From the NCBI GenBank assembly GCA_021784975.1, contig JAJYGU010000504.1, forward strand, positions 1 to 9,205: 9,205 bases of DNA, written 5' to 3'. Below, one piece after another: positions 4,636-9,205 of this stretch (within the stretch, counting starts at the first letter, position 1; every line of letters starts with the position of its first letter). The notes below the pieces were generated by a model. That model ran no database searches and was not told where the DNA came from. It was given only the letters and a program-made list of their open reading frames with translations. The stretch is from Planctomycetota bacterium. GTDB lineage: Bacteria; Planctomycetota; Planctomycetia; Pirellulales; Thermoguttaceae. The translations under genes and the position numbers were made by a program.

Positions 4636-7212
4636 ATGGCTGATCCCGCCGCGATCCAGAACAACGGTCTGCTTGACGCCGCTCTGGGCTATCTTACCGG
4701 TGGCCTGTCCCTTGTCCCTTGTTCACACCAGACGAAGCGGCCTGAGAATGCACTGTTGCCAAGAGATGAGGACGGCAAGCCCAGCTGGAAACCATATCAA
4801 GAGCAGCCACCGAGTCGTCAGACGGTGCAAGGATGGTTCCAGCGTGGCTGTCAAAGCATAGCTGCGATAGGGGGGAACGTCTCGGGCGGTTTGCTCATCA
4901 TCGACTTCGACGAGGCTCGCTTCTACGAGGCGTGGCGCGAGCAAGTTGGGAATCTCGCCGATGGCCTCCCCGTACAGCGTACCGGCCGGGAGGGCGGCGG
5001 ATATCAAGTCTGGCTTCGTTGTCTGGAGCCGGGCAGGAACGACAAACTGGCATACGTGCGCGATGAAACGGAAGAGGAGGGTCGTCGCATCGCGGTCGAG
5101 ACAAGAGCGGAAGGCGGTTACGCCTTGGCTCCCGGAAGCTTGCACCCGACGGGCCGGCGCTACGAAGCCATCTCTGGTGATTTCACCAACATTCCCGTCG
5201 TGTCGCAGGCCGTAGCGGACGCACTTCTGTCCGCCGCCCGCAAGCTGGACGAGGCACCATTAAGCCGCCAACAGATGGAAACGAAGGAGCATGCAGCAGG
5301 CACATGCACGAAGTACCGAAGCAACGGGCGAGCGAGCGTCATCGACGAGTATAACCGACGGACGACCATCGAGGAGGCCCTCGAGGTGCATGGCTACCAA
5401 CGCTACGGCAACCGCTGGAAGCGGCCTGGGGGCAGGAGTCTATCGGTAACCATCAGCGACAATCGTTCCTTCCATCATTCCTCCAATGATCCGTTGAGTA
5501 ATGGCTTTTGGAGACAGCCGTTCGAAGTGTTTTGCGAATTGGAGCACGCCGGCGATTGCCGGGCAGCCGTTAAGGCCGCGGCGGAATTGCTTGGATTGAA
5601 GTCCGTCATCAGCGAGAAGCCGCATGCAACACGGACAGCTCCGGCCAAGACCCTGCCGTGGCGTCCGTTCCCGACGAACGTGCTCCCCAAGCCGATCCAG
5701 GACTATGTGCTGGCGGGTTCGCGCGCGATGCGATGCGATCCGGCGTACATCGCGCTGCCGATGCTTGCCGGGTTAGCGTCTGCGATTGGCGCGACAAGGC
5801 GCATCACCGTGAAGCCTGGATGGCACGAGCCTGCGGTCATCTGGGCCAGCGTGGTGGCCGAGAGTGGAACCATGAAAAGCCCAGCGCAGGCTTTGGCATT
5901 GCAACCACTTCGCGCCGCGCAGGATTGGCAGCTAGATCAGCTCCCAGAACTCCTCCGTCAACACGAACGCAACAAAGCGCTTTATGACGCGGATTACGCG
6001 GAATGGAAAAGGAAGGGCCGTAGCCACGGGGAGCCGCCGCCGGAGAAGCCTATGGAGCCGCACGCCAACCGCTACATCGTCAACGACATCACGATCGAGG
6101 CGTTGGCCGAAATTCTCTCGGAAAACCCCAGAGGCGTGTTGGCGGCGGTAGACGAGCTGGCCACCTGGCTCGGTGGGTTCGACCAGTATCACGCACGCGG
6201 TGGCGCCGACGTCGCCAAGTGGTTATCGATCCATCGCGCCGAGTCGTTGATTGTCGATCGCAAGACGGCTACGAAGAAGACGCTCTTTGTTAAGCGTGCT
6301 GCCGTTTCTCTGGCCGGCACGATCCAGCCCCGGGCCCTGCGGCGCGCCTTGGGAGACGTGTACTTCGACAACGGTCTGGCTGCACGGCTGCTGCTGGCTT
6401 CTCCACCAAGGGTGGCGAAGAAGTGGACCGAAGCGTCGGTCGATCTCGACACCTACAAGGCCGTGGAGAGAATCTACTCCCGTCTACTGGCACTTAACTT
6501 CGCGTCCAATGAGGACGAACCGGCTGTCCCGATCGACGTGCCATTATCGGCCGAGGCCAAGCGCATCTGGATCTCGTTTTACGAGGAGCACGCCGAGGTG
6601 ATGGAGGCGGCATACGGGAAGTTGGCCGCCGCCTACGCCAAGTTGGAAGCCTACGCCGCGAGGTTCGCGCTGGTGTTCTGCATGGCGAATATCGTATCCG
6701 CGGATACGTGGACGATGGCCAACGACGTGATGATCGACATGAGCTCCATGATGGCCGGCGTCGAGCTGGCCAAATGGTTTCGCTACGAGGCTGAGCGAGT
6801 CTACGCGATCATTGAGGAATCGGAGACGGAAGTGGAGCGGCGCCAGGTCGTCGAGCTGATACAGCGAAAAGGCGGGCGAATCACCGCGAACGATCTTCGT
6901 CGCTGCTCACGCCGGTTCGCCACGTCAGACGAGGCCGAGAAATGCCTGGATGAGTTGGCCACGGCAGGAGCTGGGGTTTGGGAGACATCAGAGCACGGGC
7001 GAGCCGGCGGCAGACCGACGCGTGTTTTCAGGTTACGAATGGATGTCTCCGTAACCGAAACCCCTAAATCTTCGAAGAAAACCGAGGTTTCGGAGACAGC
7101 GGTAGGGGGAAACGGCGATAGCGAGTCATTGACTGGACCAGCGGACGACGGGTTGGCGGACGATGCGGTTGTCTCCGAAACCCCTGAATTTCTCGGGGAA
7201 GACGAGGTTTAG
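4636..7212 (+). CDS. Prim-Pol/DUF3987 primase-helicase-like replication protein
   Basis: The start is set at ATG 4636, eight bases after AGGAGGG, giving 858 residues; TTG 4609 and ATG 4618 lie in the same frame but lack this spacing. Residues about 10-215 form an archaeo-eukaryotic-type primase/polymerase domain: metal ligands D90 and D92 in IIDFDEARF, GGGYQVW at 120-126 (Q124 where His is common), and VETRAEGGYALAPGSLHP (E155 to P171). Residues about 235-330 resemble the small domain often seen after Prim-Pol in phage primases. Residues about 345-740 fit DUF3987, with a divergent Walker A ESGTMKSP (K414) and Walker B AAVDEL (D506, E507). A winged-helix segment ending GGRPTRVFRL covers about 731-800, followed by an acidic tail encoded by repeats. 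It would make primers, and perhaps open DNA, at the element's origin. Domain calls are firm; helicase activity is uncertain. Confidence 0.9.
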   Translation: MADPAAIQNNGLLDAALGYLTGGLSLVPCSHQTKRPENALLPRDEDGKPSWKPYQEQPPSRQTVQGWFQRGCQSIAAIGGNVSGGLLIIDFDEARFYEAWREQVGNLADGLPVQRTGREGGGYQVWLRCLEPGRNDKLAYVRDETEEEGRRIAVETRAEGGYALAPGSLHPTGRRYEAISGDFTNIPVVSQAVADALLSAARKLDEAPLSRQQMETKEHAAGTCTKYRSNGRASVIDEYNRRTTIEEALEVHGYQRYGNRWKRPGGRSLSVTISDNRSFHHSSNDPLSNGFWRQPFEVFCELEHAGDCRAAVKAAAELLGLKSVISEKPHATRTAPAKTLPWRPFPTNVLPKPIQDYVLAGSRAMRCDPAYIALPMLAGLASAIGATRRITVKPGWHEPAVIWASVVAESGTMKSPAQALALQPLRAAQDWQLDQLPELLRQHERNKALYDADYAEWKRKGRSHGEPPPEKPMEPHANRYIVNDITIEALAEILSENPRGVLAAVDELATWLGGFDQYHARGGADVAKWLSIHRAESLIVDRKTATKKTLFVKRAAVSLAGTIQPRALRRALGDVYFDNGLAARLLLASPPRVAKKWTEASVDLDTYKAVERIYSRLLALNFASNEDEPAVPIDVPLSAEAKRIWISFYEEHAEVMEAAYGKLAAAYAKLEAYAARFALVFCMANIVSADTWTMANDVMIDMSSMMAGVELAKWFRYEAERVYAIIEESETEVERRQVVELIQRKGGRITANDLRRCSRRFATSDEAEKCLDELATAGAGVWETSEHGRAGGRPTRVFRLRMDVSVTETPKSSKKTEVSETAVGGNGDSESLTGPADDGLADDAVVSETPEFLGEDEV
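6693..6708. repeat. 16-bp perfect palindrome inside the Prim-Pol gene
   Basis: CGTATCCGCGGATACG is its own reverse complement over all 16 bases. It lies in codons for NIVSAD of the DUF3987 region. It may be a protein site or a chance event; about one such site in several windows this size would be expected by chance. Confidence 0.6.
7045..7097. repeat. Inverted-repeat unit A in the 3' end of the Prim-Pol gene
   Basis: GTCTCCG (7045-7051) and CGGAGAC (7091-7097) bound the unit. CCGAAACC (7055-7062) pairs with GGTTTCGG (7086-7093). An overlapping hairpin, GGTTACG/CGTAACC (7031-7037, 7050-7056), lies at the left edge. It encodes the acidic tail around VTETPKSSKKTEVSET. The unit is an imperfect direct copy of 7171-7223. 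Confidence 0.75.
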
Positions 7213-7223
7213 GATACGGAGAC
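7171..7223. repeat. Inverted-repeat unit B across the Prim-Pol stop codon
   Basis: The same outer arms, GTCTCCG (7171-7177) and CGGAGAC (7217-7223), flank AAACC/GGTTT (7178-7182, 7206-7210). CGAAACCCCT is shared with unit A, as are CGAGGTTT and CGGAGACAG. The stop codon (7210-7212) lies inside the right arm. Two like units 126 bases apart beside a replication gene could be origin, packaging or mobile-repeat sequence. Confidence 0.75.
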
Positions 7224-7233
7224 AGGGTACGAG

Positions 7234-7389
7234 ATGCAAAAACACGCCCGCCAGTTCCAGCAAGCCGGCATTGAATGGATACAAGCCGCCCTGTCGACGG
7301 ATCCTATTTCTGTTGCCCGGGCTTTACAGGAGCGAGGTGATAATGACAGTCAAGATCTGGAAGATCAGCGACATCAAGCCCTATGCTAG
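7234..7389 (+). CDS. Possible small ORF between Prim-Pol and the ParB-like gene
   Basis: ATG 7234 opens a 51-residue frame ending at TAG 7387-7389. It starts MQKHARQFQQAGIEWIQAAL and continues STDPISVARALQERGD, an amphipathic, helix-like composition. It fills the otherwise empty 130 bases after Prim-Pol. The ribosome binding site is weak (AGGG near 7224), and the frame overlaps the ParB-like start at 7343 by 47 bases, so only the first 35-38 residues may be meaningful. No family is recognised, and it may not be a gene. Confidence 0.3.
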   Translation: MQKHARQFQQAGIEWIQAALSTDPISVARALQERGDNDSQDLEDQRHQALC

Positions 7390-7621
7390 CAATCCCTGCC
7401 AGAACGAAGGCATGGTGGAATCCGTGGCGGCGTCGATCTGCCAGTCTGGCTTTCGCCAGCCGATCATCGTCGACAAGCACGACGGCATCACCTGTGGCCA
7501 TAGCCGCTATCTGGCCGCTTGGCAGTTGAACTTGGCCGAAGTTCCCGTCCACGTGGCAAGGAGCTAGCGATGGCCCAAGTCCGCGCCTACCGGATCGCCG
7601 AGTGGCGGGTCGTCAGTCTGG
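7343..7621 (+). pseudogene. Frameshifted, truncated ParB/sulfiredoxin-like nuclease-fold gene
   Basis: ATG 7343 (AGGAG at 7328-7332) opens 74 residues ending at TAG 7565-7567. The sequence matches the ParB N-terminal fold used in plasmid and phage proteins: IWKISDIKPYASNPCQN, then SICQSGFRQPIIVDKHDGI, then the ParB box CGHSRYLAAWQL (G52, H53, R55) and EVPVHVA. In this family the chain normally continues with K-x-L-x-x-x-Q-x-R-A-Y-R-I-A-x-N/E. That continuation is present here in the next frame from about 7557 (KELAMAQVRAYRIAEWRV). Loss of one A in the CAAG run at 7557-7560 would explain the break. After about 7621 the family's remaining sequence is missing, which suggests a deletion. A short functional product cannot be excluded. 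Confidence 0.7.
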
Positions 7622-7771
7622 CCGCTTCTCGCCCAGCAATGCCGCCTGTGCCACACGACGAACAACTTCGCCACGAGGCCGGCGAAGACTTTTCGCGGCG
7701 CCGTGATGGTGGCCATTGCCACGTGTCCGCCCGTTATCGGAATACCCGTTGAACAAGCAGGAGCAGTTTGA
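7616..7771 (+). pseudogene. Startless coding-like remnant with a Cys-x-x-Cys-His motif
   Basis: This frame is open from 7568 to the TGA at 7769-7771 but has no ATG, GTG or TTG in its first part. From 7616 it reads VWPLLAQQCRLCHTTNNF, then ATRPAKTFRGAVMVAIATC, then PPVIGIPVEQAGAV, which looks like real protein rather than a shadow. C-x-x-C-H could be half of a zinc or heme motif, but no second half is clear. It directly follows the point where ParB similarity ends, so it may be the tail of a neighbouring gene joined by deletion. No function is claimed. Confidence 0.3.
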
Positions 7772-7807
7772 AACACCAAAGAAACACAAGTGAAAGGATT
7801 TACGACG

Positions 7808-8260
7808 ATGCCAGCACCCGAAGGAAATATCAACGCCGTGCGTCATGGCCTACGCAGTAAGCGCCACGGCCTGGTCCATGCCAAGCTGGGACGGCGCTTC
7901 GCCAACGCCTACGGCCATGCGAATCAGCTACGCAAGGCAGTAGAGACCCTCCTGGTGGAGAAACATGGCAGTTTGACTCTTTTGCAGCGGGCCAAAGTGC
8001 AAAGCCTTCTGCGGCTAGAGGAGGGCATTCGCGCCTGTGAAAAGTCGATGGCCGAGGCGCCGAAAATGCCGCCGGACGAGGTGCGACAACAGCGCTGGGC
8101 CATTGCCCAATGGACCATGCAACGGGATTCCGTGCTAGCGGCGCTTCTGGGCGGTGGCGACTTCTCCAGCAAGCCGTCCGATCCGCTGAGCGCCATTCTG
8201 GACGCAGCACAGGCCGGCGCCGTGCCAGCAGCAATCACTCCGGACCCTGACCCATCGTGA
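7808..8260 (+). CDS. Small-terminase-like protein
   Basis: The start is ATG 7808, nine bases after GAAAGGA (7792-7798), giving 150 residues. GTG 7790 in the same frame would place the Shine-Dalgarno sequence inside the gene. The N-terminus MPAPEGNINAVRHGLRSKRHG carries the GN-x-NA-x-(R/K)HG motif found in many phage small-terminase-like and packaging-associated proteins. The rest is strongly helical with many Arg, Glu and Leu (residues about 30-120), ending in a flexible Ala/Pro tail. It overlaps the large terminase start through GTGA at 8257-8260, the usual order of small then large subunit. It would recognise element DNA and recruit the motor. The motif and position support this; the sequence alone does not prove it. 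Confidence 0.65.
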   Translation: MPAPEGNINAVRHGLRSKRHGLVHAKLGRRFANAYGHANQLRKAVETLLVEKHGSLTLLQRAKVQSLLRLEEGIRACEKSMAEAPKMPPDEVRQQRWAIAQWTMQRDSVLAALLGGGDFSSKPSDPLSAILDAAQAGAVPAAITPDPDPS

Positions 8261-9205
8261 TCCCCCTGGAACAATTCTGGGCCAGTCTCGTCATCGAGAG
8301 GGTCGATGGCACGATCGGGACGTTTGGCGAATCGGCCGCCCCATTTCAGTGGCGATTCCTGCATGCTGTCGAGCCGGCCCTGGCATGGATCGCCTCGGCC
8401 GGCGGCAATGCTCCACCCCCAGAGCGCTGGTGGTATTGGGGCCAACGGCATCGTGGTTCCTCCAAGAGCACGGATTGTGTGATTGCCTTGCTGCCGCCCT
8501 TCTTGACCTGTCCCTTGGCACGGCGATTCATCATCTTGAGTACCGACTCCGACGCGGCCCGTGTGCTGATCCAGATCGCCTCCAAGATCGTGAAGTTGAA
8601 TCCTGCCTTGGCGTCCCGCGTGCGGGTCGATCGCTGGAAGCTGACGAACACGCAAACGGGCTCCGAGATCGCGGTGATGAGCAACGACGCGGCCAGTTTT
8701 TATGGCCAACTGCCCGATGTGATCGTCGCCGATGAGCTGACCCACTGGGCCGATACCAGCGGCGAAGCCCTTTGGGACTCGTTGATCTCGACCATGCCCA
8801 AAAAGAAACACCTGGTCTTGATCATCCTGAGCAATGCCGGCTGGCTGGACAGCTGGCAGCGGCGGGTCTTCGACGCGATGCAGGACGTTCCCCACGCAAT
8901 GGTGGACGTGATGCACGAGAAGGCCCACTGGGTGACAGAGCAACAGTTGGCAGCGCAAAGGCGGCTCGTGCCTGCCTCGACGTATCGTCGCCTGTGGGAG
9001 AACGAGTGGGTGCCCGGCACAGGCGATGCCTTGGACCCGGCCGACGTCGAGGCGGCCTGCACCCTGTCTGGGCCAGTAATGAAGTGCGAGTGGGGCGTCC
9101 AGCAGCGCGCGATAGTCTGCTTGGACGTAGGCGTCCGGCACGATCGCAGTGCGATGGTGGTGCTGGTCCTCGACTTCCGGGCGCACCGGATCAAGCTGGG
9201 ATGGG
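8257..9205 (+). CDS. terL: Phage terminase large subunit (3' end outside window)
   Basis: GTG 8257 overlaps the preceding TGA as GTGA, suggesting translational coupling. The frame is open to the window end (316 codons). It shows the ATPase part of a packaging motor: Walker A RGSSKST (R66, G67, K70, S71), Walker B DVIVADELTHW (D159, E160) and the coupling motif ILSNAG (residues 190-195). The nuclease domain begins around residue 287 with CLDVGVRHDRSAMVVLVL, where D290 would be the first metal-binding aspartate of the RNase H-like fold. The remaining nuclease acidic residues lie outside the window. The protein would drive DNA into capsids and cut it. Walker A is slightly unusual in having S-S before K. 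Assignment is firm. Confidence 0.9.
   Translation, partial: MIPLEQFWASLVIERVDGTIGTFGESAAPFQWRFLHAVEPALAWIASAGGNAPPPERWWYWGQRHRGSSKSTDCVIALLPPFLTCPLARRFIILSTDSDAARVLIQIASKIVKLNPALASRVRVDRWKLTNTQTGSEIAVMSNDAASFYGQLPDVIVADELTHWADTSGEALWDSLISTMPKKKHLVLIILSNAGWLDSWQRRVFDAMQDVPHAMVDVMHEKAHWVTEQQLAAQRRLVPASTYRRLWENEWVPGTGDALDPADVEAACTLSGPVMKCEWGVQQRAIVCLDVGVRHDRSAMVVLVLDFRAHRIKLGW

Larger units (their letters stand above)
700..9205. mobile_element. Left part of an integrative element or prophage inserted at tRNA-Val
   Basis: From the tRNA 3' half to the window end, the genes form one directional array: integrase, unknown 625-residue protein, DUF1580 protein, Prim-Pol/DUF3987 replication protein, ParB-like remnant, small-terminase-like protein and large terminase. 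tRNA-adjacent integrases commonly mark the att site of such elements. I found no second copy of the tRNA 3' end in the window, so the right end must lie beyond 9205. The left boundary is set to the anticodon stem only as an approximation. Whether it is an intact phage, a satellite or a decaying island cannot be decided here; the broken ParB-like gene shows some decay. Confidence 0.65.

Noticed and set aside
7564..7846. Minus-strand open frames behind the ParB-like gene
   Set aside because: No ribosome binding site or known motif, and against the direction of all other genes. The + strand remnant frame explains the open reading as well.
7924..9186. Long open frame on the minus strand (420 codons)
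   Set aside because: It lies opposite the small- and large-terminase genes, which carry clear motifs. Its composition (rich in His, Arg, Gly and Pro without domains) is that of a high-GC shadow frame.

Overview
The window carries chromosomal sequence at its left end and, from the 3' half of a tRNA gene onward, the left end of an integrative element or prophage. All supported genes are on the + strand. The host is probably a planctomycete (Planctomycetota). The evidence is the combination of a DUF1580-type small protein, a tyrosine integrase with the N-x-x-R variant of the usual H-x-x-R box, a Prim-Pol/DUF3987 replication protein, and a GC-rich sequence with long non-coding shadow frames. This assignment rests on recognition of families and has not been checked by a search.

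Layout. Bases 1-549 hold the C-terminal end of a parallel beta-helix protein. A strong sigma70-like promoter (576-604) precedes a tRNA-Val(GAC) gene at 673-746. The 120 bases from the tRNA to the next gene hold three dyads. The integrase follows at 866-2098. A 124-base, highly structured leader then precedes an unrecognised 625-residue protein (2223-4100). That gene contains an in-frame second copy of its own leader. A short tandem repeat and a strong terminator close this part.

A second transcription unit begins after a perfect 8+8 inverted repeat (4227-4246). It contains a DUF1580 protein (4271-4585), then a Prim-Pol/DUF3987 primase-helicase (4636-7212) whose 3' end carries two related inverted-repeat units. 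After that come a possible 51-residue ORF, a frameshifted ParB-like gene with a remnant behind it, a small-terminase-like gene (7808-8260), and the start of a large terminase (8257 to the window end, GTGA overlap).

How the genes fit together. The integrase would recombine the element at the tRNA. The DUF1580 protein probably serves as a DNA-binding regulator or excisionase-like factor. The Prim-Pol protein would start and drive replication, and the two terminase subunits would package the DNA. Integrase, small DNA-binding protein, primase and terminase in one directional array suits a temperate phage or a phage-satellite-like island. Capsid genes and the right attachment site would lie beyond the window.
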